Positions 51,465 through 61,566 of a stretch of DNA of 64,000 bases are shown here, in pieces. The notes below the pieces were generated by a model that ran no database searches, had not been told where the DNA came from, and saw only the letters and a list, made by a program, of their open reading frames with translations. The position numbers and the translations under genes were made by a program. The stretch lies in contig NZ_FNYL01000008.1 of assembly GCF_900109045.1 (NCBI RefSeq), forward strand, positions 186,001 to 250,000, written 5' to 3'. How positions within the stretch are numbered: position 1 is the stretch's first letter; each line of letters opens with the position of its first letter. The stretch comes from Dyadobacter sp. SG02 (lineage in GTDB: Bacteria; Bacteroidota; Bacteroidia; Cytophagales; Spirosomataceae).

Positions 51465-53732
51465 ATGCGAACCAAATTTACCTCCTTCATCCTCTTCCTT
51501 ACTTGCCTTTACAAACCTTCGCAACTGCTCGCGCAGCAAGCCTGGTTCAAGCTCGATACACTCACCAGCGTATCGACTGGCGGCGTGAAAATGACTAATC
51601 CCTGGGGCGGCGGCCTCAATGCGTCGCAATTCCTGAAAATGCATCTGAACAACGACGCCGACGAGGACCTGGTGGTTTACGACCGCACCAATAGCAAGGT
51701 TACCACATTCCTGGCCGGGCCCGATCCGGTGAATGCAGGTAAAAAAACATTCATCCACGCGCCCTATTACGAAACGCTTTTCCCGCAGGTGGATAACTGG
51801 ATGGTCCTCGCCGATTACAATGGCGACGGCCTGAAAGACCTTTTCGCAAGCACGTCACTGGGCATTGTGGTTTATCAGCAGGTCAAAACGGGCAATGTAT
51901 GGTCGTGGAAAAAGGTAAGGGATGTTTTGTATACCAAAGGCTTCTCGGGGAATATCAATATGCAGGTGTCGGGGACCGATATTCCGGCTATTACCGATAT
52001 CGACGACGACGGCGACCTCGACTTGCTGACCTTCGACTTTTCGGGTAACTATATCGAATTGCACCAGAACCTGAGCGTCGAGAAATTCGGCGTACGAGAT
52101 AGCCTCGGAACACAGGCCAGCCCGGTTTTTCAGCGTAATGGTGATTGCTGGGGCAATTTTCACAAAGGCGATCTCGAAGATTTCGTTGTGGGCGTCGATT
52201 GCGGCGTGGTAACCGATCCCTCGAAACGGGAGGCCTCGCCCGCGCACATCCTGCACGCGGGCAACTCCATTCTCCTGCACGACCTGAACGGCGACGGCAC
52301 CAAGGATCTTTTGGCTGGCCACATCAGCAACGACCACATTTCTTTCCTGCCCAACTCAGCGAAAGGCATCATTGCCAATTTTACAAGTTTTACCAACACG
52401 TACCCCACGGTTGACCCCGTGTCGCTGCACATTTTCCCGGCCGGTTTTTACGAAGATGTGGATTTCGATGGCGTCAAAGACCTGCTGATCGCACCGAGCC
52501 TGCCCGCCAACGACGCGAATATGACCGATTTTAAATCGTCGGGCTGGTACTACCACAATGAGGGCACGAGCGATAAGCCGGTTTTCAAACTCGTGCGCAA
52601 GAACTTCTTGCAGGACCAGATGATCGACGTCGGCGAGAATGCGGTGCCTTCCTTTTTCGACATCGACGGCGACGGCGACCTGGATATGCTTATGGGAACC
52701 GGAGGAATGCCGTATGCGGGCGGCTATAAAGGTAGTTTCTGGCTTTTGAGAAACACCGGAACCGCCACCGAGCCCAATTTTGTATTCGAATCGCAGGATT
52801 ATCTTGAATTATTGCCTAAGCTTTCGATCTACAATATCAAACCGCAATGGGCTGATTTTAATGGAGATGGCGTACCCGACCTGGGTTTTGCGGCTACGGC
52901 TACTTCCAACCTGAAACTCGAATACCGCTACATTCCCAACAAAGGGACAAACGGCGCCGCGGCGCAACTGAACCTGGCCGACGCGGTAAGTATAGCATTG
53001 CCGGCGGAACTGCAAATAGGCGATTCGCCCTATTTCTACGATGCCGACGGCGATGGCGACCTCGACTTGCTCATCGGGAAAAGCCAGGGCAATATTTACT
53101 ATTATACCAACACCGGTACCAACAAACAATACACATTCAAGCTCGAAACCGACGCATTCGCAGGCGTGGATATCAATTTCGCCGGCCGTTTCTCGCAAGT
53201 AGCCGTGGCAGATATCGATCTCGACGGCAAGCCCGACCTCGCGACCGTGGACCATACCGGAACGATCCGGGTGTTCAACAATGCCGATTGGGGCAAATGG
53301 ACCGACCGCGCCAGTACCATCGTAAGCGTGAATGGCAAGGCGGGCAATGTGAATTTCGGTAACTACCTCTCGCTAGCCATCGCCGACCTGAACGGCGACA
53401 AAAAGCCAGACGTCGCGATCGGCAACAATGCCGGCGGCGTGCGGTTGCTGACCAACATATTGCCGGTGTCGGTAACCGGCGTGGAACCGGGCAATGCGGG
53501 TGAGGTAAAGGTATTTCCGAATCCTTCCGTCGATTTTTTTAGAATATATTCTTCCAAAACCGGCACATTCGACGTGCTTACGACGGGCGGTGTGCCTATG
53601 CTGAAAAACCGCAGCATTCGGGCTAACGAAACGCAGCAAATATCCACCGCGCAATGGCCCGCGGGGCTGTACCTGGTAGAGCTAAAAGCGGGTAACAGTC
53701 GGGTTGTGAGGAAGGTGGTGGTTGGCGATTGA
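51465..53732 (+). CDS. FG-GAP/VCBS-repeat protein with T9SS sorting tail
   Basis: 755 residues. Signal peptide (FTSFILFLTCLYKPSQLLAQ), then about nine FG-GAP/VCBS calcium-loop repeats between residues 60 and 660, each a D-x-[ND]-x-D-G-x-x-D loop (DYNGDGLKDLFA, DIDDDGDLDLLTF, DLNGDGTKDLLAG, DVDFDGVKDLLIA, DIDGDGDLDMLMG, DADGDGDLDLLIG, DIDLDGKPDLATV), forming a seven-or-more-bladed propeller. The last 75 residues are a T9SS type A signal (VKVFPNPSVDFFRIYSSK). Probably a secreted adhesin or glycan-binding protein; no enzyme motif. Confidence 0.9.
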   Translation: MRTKFTSFILFLTCLYKPSQLLAQQAWFKLDTLTSVSTGGVKMTNPWGGGLNASQFLKMHLNNDADEDLVVYDRTNSKVTTFLAGPDPVNAGKKTFIHAPYYETLFPQVDNWMVLADYNGDGLKDLFASTSLGIVVYQQVKTGNVWSWKKVRDVLYTKGFSGNINMQVSGTDIPAITDIDDDGDLDLLTFDFSGNYIELHQNLSVEKFGVRDSLGTQASPVFQRNGDCWGNFHKGDLEDFVVGVDCGVVTDPSKREASPAHILHAGNSILLHDLNGDGTKDLLAGHISNDHISFLPNSAKGIIANFTSFTNTYPTVDPVSLHIFPAGFYEDVDFDGVKDLLIAPSLPANDANMTDFKSSGWYYHNEGTSDKPVFKLVRKNFLQDQMIDVGENAVPSFFDIDGDGDLDMLMGTGGMPYAGGYKGSFWLLRNTGTATEPNFVFESQDYLELLPKLSIYNIKPQWADFNGDGVPDLGFAATATSNLKLEYRYIPNKGTNGAAAQLNLADAVSIALPAELQIGDSPYFYDADGDGDLDLLIGKSQGNIYYYTNTGTNKQYTFKLETDAFAGVDINFAGRFSQVAVADIDLDGKPDLATVDHTGTIRVFNNADWGKWTDRASTIVSVNGKAGNVNFGNYLSLAIADLNGDKKPDVAIGNNAGGVRLLTNILPVSVTGVEPGNAGEVKVFPNPSVDFFRIYSSKTGTFDVLTTGGVPMLKNRSIRANETQQISTAQWPAGLYLVELKAGNSRVVRKVVVGD

Positions 53733-53818
53733 ACCTTCGGCAACTGTTAAAGACTTGTAATGTGTTCAAGTAGATACCCGGAGGAACGCTCTTACATGAT
53801 AAAATTCAAAAACTATTC

Positions 53819-54901
53819 ATGCAAGCTCTTCTGGGTGTTATCTTCCATTTCATCGGTGGCTTCGCCTCCGGCAGTTTTTATATTCCTTACAAGCAGGTCA
53901 AAGGCTGGGCCTGGGAATCCTACTGGATCGTCGGCGGGCTTTTCTCCTGGCTGATCGTCCCGCCGCTCGCAGCTTACCTGACCATCCCCGGTTACACCGA
54001 AATCATCGCCCATACCAACGGCGGCATTCTCTTCCTGACCTACTTTTTTGGCGTGCTCTGGGGCATAGGCGGCCTCACGTACGGGCTGGGCGTGCGCTAC
54101 CTGGGCGTCGCGCTCGGGAGCTCGATCATCCTGGGACTTTGCTCGGTTTTCGGCGCACTAATTCCCTCTGTTTATTACGAATTCAACCCGCAGCCGGGCA
54201 AGGATACGATTTCAATGCTTTTCAATAATGCCTGGGGGCAATGGGTGCTGATAGGATTGCTCGTTTGTGTGATAGGCATCATCATTTGTGGCAGGGCGGG
54301 GGCCATGAAGGACGCCGATTTGCGTAAAACCGGCCACGTCGCGGCGGATAATACCGAATTCAAAATCGGCCTTGGGCTTACGGTTTCGATCATTTCGGGT
54401 ATTCTCAGCGCCTGTTTCGCATTCGGGATCGACGCGGGCAAGGTCATGGCGCAGGAAGCGAACGAGGTATGGAAAGCGGCCAATCCGGGGCAGGGTGAGT
54501 TTTTGTTTCAAAACAATGTAACCTACGTGGTGATCCTCTGGGGCGGCCTTACCACCAATTTCATCTGGTGTATGCTCCTCAATGCGCGCAACAAAACCTT
54601 CGGCAACTACACCGATTCTTCGACGCCGCTGCTTTCAAACTATATTTTTTCCGCACTGGCCGGTACTACGTGGTTCCTGCAATTTTTCTTTTACGGCATG
54701 GGCGAGAGCAAGTTAGGCAACGGGCCGAGTTCATGGATCTTGCACATGGCATTCATTATCCTGGTAGCCAACTCGTGGGGACTAGTCCTGAAAGAGTGGA
54801 AAGGAGTAAGTAAAAAGACCATTTCCTCGATCATCATCGGTATTCTGGTGATCGTTCTTTCCGTATTGATCGTCGGTTATGGCAACTATTTGAAAGAATA
54901 G
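53819..54901 (+). CDS. rhaT: L-rhamnose/proton symporter
   Basis: 360 residues, about ten transmembrane helices. The N-terminus (LLGVIFHFIGGFASGSFYIP) and the first loop (WAWESYWIVGGLFSWLIVPP) match the RhaT family; later LGVALGSSIILGLCSVFGAL and STPLLSNYIFSALAGTTWFL fit the second half of the inverted-repeat fold. It moves L-rhamnose into the cytoplasm with protons. The next gene starts 2 bp after its stop, and the ECF/SusC locus follows, which hints at use of rhamnose-containing glycans. Confidence 0.9.
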   Translation: MQALLGVIFHFIGGFASGSFYIPYKQVKGWAWESYWIVGGLFSWLIVPPLAAYLTIPGYTEIIAHTNGGILFLTYFFGVLWGIGGLTYGLGVRYLGVALGSSIILGLCSVFGALIPSVYYEFNPQPGKDTISMLFNNAWGQWVLIGLLVCVIGIIICGRAGAMKDADLRKTGHVAADNTEFKIGLGLTVSIISGILSACFAFGIDAGKVMAQEANEVWKAANPGQGEFLFQNNVTYVVILWGGLTTNFIWCMLLNARNKTFGNYTDSSTPLLSNYIFSALAGTTWFLQFFFYGMGESKLGNGPSSWILHMAFIILVANSWGLVLKEWKGVSKKTISSIIIGILVIVLSVLIVGYGNYLKE

Positions 54902-54903
54902 CC

Positions 54904-56142
54904 ATGAAAGCGCATTACCCGGTAGTTCTGGCAATAATGGCAGCGGTTGCAGGCTGTTCGTCGGAACACAAAAATGATCAGAACAAGTTGGAAAAACAGC
55001 AAACGCAGGCAGCCGGTACATTCGGTTACGACCTCGCATTTTTGAAGAAATACAAAGAAACCATCGTCCTCACGGCCCCGGACAATCCCGAAGCCAGGGC
55101 GCTCATTAACCCTGCCTTTCAAGGCAGGGTGATGACCAGCACGGCCAACGGCGATAGCGGTAACAGCTACGGATGGATCAACTACAAACTCATCGAAAGC
55201 GGTCAGTACCAGCTGCATATGAACGGTTTCGGCGGCGAAGAACGTTTCTGGCTGTCGCCCGAAGGCGGGCAGTTTTCGGTGTATTTCAAAAAGGGACAAA
55301 GCTTTGAGTTCGAAAACTGGCAGACGCCGGCGCTGATCGATACGGTCGCTTATAAAGTCGCGGAATCGGATGCTTCATCGGTACGGTTTGAGGTCGATGC
55401 GATGATCGAGAATTACTCGGGCAAGATGTTCGTGATCGGGATCAGCCGAAAGGTACAAATGCTGACAAAGGAAAATATCGCTAATCTGCTTGATCTGCCG
55501 GCATTGAGCGGCGTCAAAGCCGTTGCTTACCGCTCCATTAATTCAGTGACGAACAAAGACGAGGCGTGGAAACCCGAAACCGGTATGCTGGGCATCTGGC
55601 TGTTGGGCATGTTCCGGCCATCGGATAAGACGACGATCATCGCGCCGTTTTCCAAAGCATTATCCGAAAAGCCGCTCATTACCGACGACTATTTTGGTAA
55701 AATACCAGCCGAGAGGCTCGTTGTCAAAGACTCGGTATTGTTCCTCAAAGCCGACGGCAAGCACCGCAGCAAGATCGGCATCGCCCCGAAATCGGCCCGA
55801 AATGTTGCCGGGAGCTACGACGCGGAAAAAGGCATTCTCACCATTATCCAATACGACCTCGATCCGCGCGGTCAGTATATGAAATCGACCTGGGAGCTAC
55901 ACAAAGATCCTTACAACGGCGACGCATTGAATGCCTATAACGACGGCAAACTGGCCGACGGAACACAAATGGGACCATTCTATGAGCTGGAATCGAACTC
56001 GTCGGTGAAGGCGTTGAAGGGAGGTGAAGCCATTACGCACCGGCAGAGCACGTTCCATTTCGAAGGCGACAAGGCGGCGCTGAATGCGATCGCAGAAAAG
56101 GTACTTGGTGTAAATATTGACCAAATCGGAGAAATTTTTTAA
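54904..56142 (+). CDS. lipoprotein, probable DUF6786-type aldose-epimerase-like fold
   Basis: 412 residues. Lipobox in VLAIMAAVAGCSSEH. The body is beta-rich (ALINPAFQGRVMTSTANGDS, GGEERFWLSPEGGQFSVYFK, SVRFEVDAMIENYSGKMFVI), like aldose-1-epimerase-type beta sandwiches. I associate this with the DUF6786 family but cannot confirm it. Directly downstream of rhaT (2-bp gap), so it may handle a sugar in the periplasm before transport, for example as a mutarotase or binding protein. Confidence 0.7.
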   Translation: MKAHYPVVLAIMAAVAGCSSEHKNDQNKLEKQQTQAAGTFGYDLAFLKKYKETIVLTAPDNPEARALINPAFQGRVMTSTANGDSGNSYGWINYKLIESGQYQLHMNGFGGEERFWLSPEGGQFSVYFKKGQSFEFENWQTPALIDTVAYKVAESDASSVRFEVDAMIENYSGKMFVIGISRKVQMLTKENIANLLDLPALSGVKAVAYRSINSVTNKDEAWKPETGMLGIWLLGMFRPSDKTTIIAPFSKALSEKPLITDDYFGKIPAERLVVKDSVLFLKADGKHRSKIGIAPKSARNVAGSYDAEKGILTIIQYDLDPRGQYMKSTWELHKDPYNGDALNAYNDGKLADGTQMGPFYELESNSSVKALKGGEAITHRQSTFHFEGDKAALNAIAEKVLGVNIDQIGEIF

Positions 56143-56261
56143 ATAAAACATGACAGGGCAGGATAGTTGAGGCTTAGTCAGTACAGATATTTACGTATTG
56201 ATGCCGGGCGTTTGCCGAACATCAAGGAGCGTATTTCAGACCGCTGACTATTCCTGATCCT

Positions 56262-56861
56262 GTGAAAAATTCAGAACGTTCATCAGAAACCTATCTGATC
56301 ACACGCTGGCAGCAGTTTTGTGCAGGGGATAAAAGTGCGTTCGGCGAGCTCACCGAGCTGAACTACGCCGTGCTCTACCATTACGGTACCCGTTTCACGC
56401 CCGACCGCGACCTGATCAAGGACTGTTTGCAGGACCTTTTCCTCGAAATCTGGGAAAAGCGCGAAACGCTCTCCTATATTGCCGCCATCAAACCCTACCT
56501 CTTCCAATCGCTGCGGAACAACCTCATCCGCCGCATCCGCAGGCAATCGGTTTTCTCCGACATCCGCGACGATGACGTCGAAGATGACATTTCCCCCGAA
56601 TCCGACTGGATCGTTCAGGAAACGGACCAGCTGACGAGCCACCGCCTGAAACAGGCCATCGACGCATTGCCCAAACGCCAGAAGGAAGCCCTCTACCTCA
56701 AATATTACGAAAACCTGTCCTACGAAGAGATCGCGACCGTAATGGGATTGCAACGGCAGGCTGTGGCCAATTACCTGCAATACGGTATCCAGAAACTACG
56801 CGAATACTGGCAGCATGCAGCTATCTTCCTCGCATTATGCTCCGAAATTTCCCGGTACTGA
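56262..56861 (+). CDS. ECF-type RNA polymerase sigma-70 factor
   Basis: 199 residues starting at GTG (56262). Region 2 (DCLQDLFLEIWEKRETLSYI, AAIKPYLFQSLRNNLIRRIR) and region 4 (ALPKRQKEALYLKYYENLSY, EEIATVMGLQRQAVANYLQY) are clear and no extra domains occur. It is followed after 88 bp by a FecR-type anti-sigma gene and a SusC with an STN domain, the standard Bacteroidota arrangement for glycan-induced transcription of a PUL. Confidence 0.94.
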   Translation: MKNSERSSETYLITRWQQFCAGDKSAFGELTELNYAVLYHYGTRFTPDRDLIKDCLQDLFLEIWEKRETLSYIAAIKPYLFQSLRNNLIRRIRRQSVFSDIRDDDVEDDISPESDWIVQETDQLTSHRLKQAIDALPKRQKEALYLKYYENLSYEEIATVMGLQRQAVANYLQYGIQKLREYWQHAAIFLALCSEISRY

Positions 56862-56949
56862 AAATTTTCCGAAAATTTTTTTGAAACCCATGGGTACTAT
56901 TTGCGAACGGGTTACTCATCGTATCAAAGCAAATAGTTAAACAAAATCC

Positions 56950-58035
56950 ATGAATAATTATAGTCACTTCCAGGTGAAGGATTGGCTTGACGACGCGGCG
57001 TTTCAGCGCTGGGTTTATCATGGCGAGCAGGACGGTTTCTGGATAGAATTTGTTCAAAACAATCCAGGCCAGCTTTCGAACATCGAGCAAGCCCGCGAGA
57101 TATTGCTAGCCGTCCGGGGCGAGCTCGACGCGCTGCCCGACTCGGAAGTGAAGCTGCGTGTGAGCGAAATCCTGAATGCGATTCCGGACGAGAAACTGCG
57201 CGCATTGCCCTGGTGGAAAAGCAATTGGCTCAAAATGGCAGCTATGCTATTGCTTGCATCAGGCATTGTAACGGCATTATTCAGGGAAAAAGAAAGCCTT
57301 CACAGCCTGCAAACTTTTGTAGCAGGGCTCCGCGACGCGGACAATGCCGATCAATTGGAAGTTTATAACGAAACCCATGCCATACAGCTCGTGAACCTGC
57401 CCGACGGCAGCTCGGTGATCCTGAAAAAACATGCGCGAATCAGCTATCCCGCAGCATTCGCAGCAGATCGCCGGCAAGTTACCCTGCGTGGGGAAGCGTT
57501 TTTCGAAGTCGTGAAAAACCCGGATCAACCGTTTTTTGTGTACGCAGGCTCGATGGTCACCAAAGTCAAAGGCACGAGTTTCAGTATCAAGGCCAATGAC
57601 GAGGACGACAATGTGGAACTGGTCGTGAAAACAGGTTTGGTGGAAGTTTCAGCATCGAAGGATGGAGGTAAAAGCGAGATTAGCGCCGGGAAAAAGCTGA
57701 TTTTGAAGCCAAACGAACAGGTTACATTCAACCGCAAAAGCCAAAATATGGTCACCAAAACGGTACAGAAACCGATTCTGCTCAACCTGCCCGCAGAAAG
57801 CCAGAACTTCGAGTTCAGACGGACGCCGCTGGCCGAGGTATTTGCCGAACTGGAAAAAATCTACGGCATTCGCATTCAGTTCGACGCTAAAACCATTGCG
57901 CATTGCACGCTTACGGCCAAGCTGGGCGACGAGCCGGTGCACGAAAAGCTGGACCTCATTTGCGCGGTCGTGAATGCACGGTATGAAACGCATGGCAGCA
58001 GCACGGTGGTTGTCGCCTCCGAAGGTTGCGAATAG
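56950..58035 (+). CDS. FecR-type anti-sigma factor
   Basis: 361 residues. An N-terminal cytoplasmic segment that binds the sigma factor, one transmembrane helix (LKMAAMLLLASGIVTALF, about 95-112), the FecR beta domain (NLPDGSSVILKKHARISYPA, TLRGEAFFEVVKNPDQPFFV, VKGTSFSIKAND) and a C-terminal DUF4974 domain (FEFRRTPLAEVFAELEKIYG). It receives the signal from the STN domain of the SusC at 58057 and releases the sigma factor encoded just upstream. Confidence 0.93.
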   Translation: MNNYSHFQVKDWLDDAAFQRWVYHGEQDGFWIEFVQNNPGQLSNIEQAREILLAVRGELDALPDSEVKLRVSEILNAIPDEKLRALPWWKSNWLKMAAMLLLASGIVTALFREKESLHSLQTFVAGLRDADNADQLEVYNETHAIQLVNLPDGSSVILKKHARISYPAAFAADRRQVTLRGEAFFEVVKNPDQPFFVYAGSMVTKVKGTSFSIKANDEDDNVELVVKTGLVEVSASKDGGKSEISAGKKLILKPNEQVTFNRKSQNMVTKTVQKPILLNLPAESQNFEFRRTPLAEVFAELEKIYGIRIQFDAKTIAHCTLTAKLGDEPVHEKLDLICAVVNARYETHGSSTVVVASEGCE

Positions 58036-58056
58036 CATTACTTAACCTTTTTACTT

Positions 58057-61000
58057 ATGGGAAAACATTACAAGGAGATCATTGGGCAGATCATGAAAAT
58101 CAGCATTGTCCCGTGTTTGCTGTGGATGCTCTGTGCGCAACTTTCACTGGCGAAAGACCTGCGCGCGCAGGAGATTTTGAGTCAGCGTATATCAATATCC
58201 GTTACTGATATGGATATGGAAAAAGTGCTGGAAAAAATAGAAGGTCAGACGAAGGTACGCTTCATTTACAGCGCCGAGGTAATCCACGCCGAACGCAAAG
58301 TGACGCTCGACTACCAGAACCAGCGGCTCGATTCCGTGCTCGAAACACTGCTCGGCCCGCTGGGCATTGAATATAAGGTTACCAAAAAAACGATACTGCT
58401 CAGAAAGGCAGCGGAAAAGAAGACTTCTCTGAAAACGGAATCCTTTGAAAACACGGTCCCAAAAGATACCGACCGTGAAATCACTGGCAAAGTACTCGAT
58501 GAAAAAGGTGAACCCATTCCCGGCGCGAGCGTGGTGGTAAAGGGAACGACCGTTGGTACTTCTACCAATATCGAGGGCATTTACCAGCTTTCGGTACCGG
58601 AGGATAAGGATATTGTCATATTCAGTTTTGTGGGTTATGTGAGCCGGGAAATCCAGCTCGGCAGCGCTACCAACCTCGATATTACATTGAAAGTCGATGA
58701 AAAAGCATTGGAAGAAGTTGTCGTGGTAGGTTTTGGCGAGCAGAAAAAGGTATCAGTGACCGGCTCGGTGTCGTCGGTCACGTCGGAAGTATTGCAGCAG
58801 AGTTCATCAGCAAGCTTGGCCAATTCTTTGTCGGGACGCTTACCGGGCCTGACCTCCATCCAGTCGGGTGGGGGCCAGCCGGGACGCGATGACGCCACGA
58901 TGTACCTCCGGGGCGCCGCTACGACGAATGGCCGGAGCCCGCTGATCCTCATCGACGGTGTGCCCCGCGACAATATCCGCACGCTCGACGCCAGCGAGGT
59001 AGCTTCTGTTTCGATTCTGAAGGATGCTTCGGCGACAGCCGTTTTCGGTGTACGCGGTGCAAACGGGGTAATTCTGATCACCACCAAACGCGGCAGCGCC
59101 GGTAAGAACGAACTGACGATCAATGCCGAACAGAGCTTCACCTCTTTCACACGTGAGCCCGAGCGCCTGCATTCGCTCGAATACATGGCCCTGCGCAACG
59201 AGGCTTCCAAAAACGATGGCATTACGCCATTACCTTTTCCCGAGGAAGTAATGGCCAAATACGCCAACCCGCTCGCCGGCCTCGACCCCAACGACCCCGA
59301 TTATGCCAGAAAGGCAATGGTGCGGAAATACATTTATCCCGACCACGACTACTACCGCGAGTACATCTCGCGCTACGCCCCGCAGACGCGCGTGAACATG
59401 AACGTGACCGGCGGTACCGACAAGGTTTCCTACTTTGTGAATGGCGGGTATCTGCACCAGGGCGGTAACCTCAATACCGAGCCGAAATCAGTGCTGGGCT
59501 ACGATCCCGCCGCCAAAATGGACCGCTACAACTTCCGCGCGAACCTCGATTACAAGGTGACAAACTCCCTGAAATCGTTCCTGAATATCGGAAGCTACAT
59601 CGAACAGGTGAATATGCCCGCAGCCTGGCTCTACGGCGACAGCGACACCGGCTGGATGATGAGCGACCTCATTTACCAGGCGCAAACGATTTTGCCCATT
59701 ACACCCGGCCCTACTACCATCGACGGCTTCGGCGTCGCGCCGGGCCAGATCGTTGATCCGGGTTATATGGACCGCTCCGCATTCGAAATCATGAACCGCA
59801 TGGGCGCCCGCAACGAAGTCCGCTCCAACCTGAATGCATCTTTCGGCGCGGAGTGGGATTTAAGTAACGTCATCACCAAAGGTTTGAGCCTGAAAGGAAT
59901 GCTCTCATACGATTCCAAAGCGACAACAGCCATGCAGGGCAAGAAATCCGAAAGACTGTATCTGGCCGAAGTGGATATGGTGAACGACAAGCTCAGCTAT
60001 GCCGTGAAACGTTCGGATGAAACGCTGCTCTCACTGTCAAAGAGTGCTGATTCGCGCTACAATATCAATATGCAGGGCTCGATCAACTACGCCCGGGCAT
60101 TCGGCAAGCACGATGTGACGGGGATGATCCTCGGCCAGCGCGATACCTGGGAATCGACGGGTGGTGAGATCCCATTCAATGTGCTGGGTGTGGCTGCGAG
60201 GGCTACTTATGGCTACGACGAACGTTACCTGGCCGAAGTCAATATGGGTTACAATGGCTCGGAGCAGTTTGCACCGGGGCACCGCTACGGCTTTTTTCCC
60301 GCGTTTTCGGCCGGTTGGGTCATCAGCAATGAGAATTTTCTTAAAAACAACCGCTACATCACCAACCTGAAACTGCGGGCTTCGTATGGCAAGGTGGGGA
60401 ATGATAAAATGGGCAGCGCCCGGTTTCTTTACCAGAGCGACATTACACTCGGTGGAAGCGGGCCATTGCCGAGCCTGGGTTTAGGACAAACGGTCAACCA
60501 GGGCTTGCTAGGCAACCCGAATATCACCTGGGAGATCGCCAAAAAACAGAACTATGGTCTCGATGTGCAGGTTTTGCGCGACCTCAACCTTTCTGTGGAT
60601 GTATTCAAAGAGCGTCGCAGCAATATCCTGATCTCCCGCGGAACCGTGCCGGAATTCCAGGGCGTGCCGCTGGGCAATATTCCAAAAGTGAATATGGGTT
60701 TGGTGGATAACAAAGGTTTTGAACTGGAATTGTCCTATAACAAAGCATTTTCCAAAGATTTCAGGATAATGGTTTCCGGGAATTACGGTTACAACCATAA
60801 TACCGTGAAGTTTGTGGATGAATCGGCGCGGGACGAGACCTATGCTTATCGCTACCGTTCCACGGGCTTTTCGCTCAACCAGTCGTGGGGCTATAAAATC
60901 GATTACAGCAATGGGAACGGGTATTTTAATTCAAAAGAAGAACTCGACAGTTATCTCAAAACCACCACCTATGGCTTCGGCGAGCCTCGGATAGGCGATT

Positions 61001-61554
61001 TCAAATACGTGGATTTGAACAAAGACGGCGTGATCGACGACAAAGACCAGGCGCCGATCGGCTATTCCAACATTCCACGGGTGATCTACGGCCTCTCGCT
61101 TACTTTTGAATACAAGGGCTTCGACCTTACCACATTCTTTCAGGGGGTAGGCAAATATTCGAGCAATTATTCCCAGCAAGGAGTCTACGAATACATTATC
61201 CGGGGAACCTATTTTGATTACCACAAAACAGCCTGGACACCCGAACGGTATGCCGCCGGCGAGAAGATCACTTACCCGGCACTCAGCACGCATAGCAATA
61301 CCAACCACACGGCGAATGACTTTTTCGTCATGAACCGCTCTTTCACGCGCCTGAAAAACCTGGTACTCGGTTATACGCTGCCCGCGGGTTCCTTAAAAGC
61401 CATCGGCGTGAGCAAAATGCGGGTGTATGTGAGTGCGCAGAACTACTTCACCTGGGCGCATTTGAAAATGGGCCACCTCGATCCCGAGAACGACGCTTCG
61501 CTGGGTTACCCGGTGACCAAAATGGCCAATTTCGGTTTGAATATCACTTTCTAA
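58057..61554 (+). CDS. SusC/RagA-family TonB-dependent transducer with STN domain
   Basis: 1165 residues. Signal peptide region (IVPCLLWMLCAQLSLAKD), then a secretin/TonB short N-terminal domain (residues about 45-120: ISVTDMDMEKVLEKIEGQTK), a carboxypeptidase-regulatory-like domain (EITGKVLDEKGEPIPGASVV), TonB box (EEVVVVGFGEQKK), plug (ASATAVFGVRGANGVILITT) and barrel ending FGLNITF. The STN domain contacts FecR, so the protein both imports substrate and signals. An in-frame ATG 14 codons later is a possible alternative start. SusD partner follows after 12 bp. Confidence 0.96.
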   Translation: MGKHYKEIIGQIMKISIVPCLLWMLCAQLSLAKDLRAQEILSQRISISVTDMDMEKVLEKIEGQTKVRFIYSAEVIHAERKVTLDYQNQRLDSVLETLLGPLGIEYKVTKKTILLRKAAEKKTSLKTESFENTVPKDTDREITGKVLDEKGEPIPGASVVVKGTTVGTSTNIEGIYQLSVPEDKDIVIFSFVGYVSREIQLGSATNLDITLKVDEKALEEVVVVGFGEQKKVSVTGSVSSVTSEVLQQSSSASLANSLSGRLPGLTSIQSGGGQPGRDDATMYLRGAATTNGRSPLILIDGVPRDNIRTLDASEVASVSILKDASATAVFGVRGANGVILITTKRGSAGKNELTINAEQSFTSFTREPERLHSLEYMALRNEASKNDGITPLPFPEEVMAKYANPLAGLDPNDPDYARKAMVRKYIYPDHDYYREYISRYAPQTRVNMNVTGGTDKVSYFVNGGYLHQGGNLNTEPKSVLGYDPAAKMDRYNFRANLDYKVTNSLKSFLNIGSYIEQVNMPAAWLYGDSDTGWMMSDLIYQAQTILPITPGPTTIDGFGVAPGQIVDPGYMDRSAFEIMNRMGARNEVRSNLNASFGAEWDLSNVITKGLSLKGMLSYDSKATTAMQGKKSERLYLAEVDMVNDKLSYAVKRSDETLLSLSKSADSRYNINMQGSINYARAFGKHDVTGMILGQRDTWESTGGEIPFNVLGVAARATYGYDERYLAEVNMGYNGSEQFAPGHRYGFFPAFSAGWVISNENFLKNNRYITNLKLRASYGKVGNDKMGSARFLYQSDITLGGSGPLPSLGLGQTVNQGLLGNPNITWEIAKKQNYGLDVQVLRDLNLSVDVFKERRSNILISRGTVPEFQGVPLGNIPKVNMGLVDNKGFELELSYNKAFSKDFRIMVSGNYGYNHNTVKFVDESARDETYAYRYRSTGFSLNQSWGYKIDYSNGNGYFNSKEELDSYLKTTTYGFGEPRIGDFKYVDLNKDGVIDDKDQAPIGYSNIPRVIYGLSLTFEYKGFDLTTFFQGVGKYSSNYSQQGVYEYIIRGTYFDYHKTAWTPERYAAGEKITYPALSTHSNTNHTANDFFVMNRSFTRLKNLVLGYTLPAGSLKAIGVSKMRVYVSAQNYFTWAHLKMGHLDPENDASLGYPVTKMANFGLNITF

Positions 61555-61566
61555 CAGCGCCGCAAT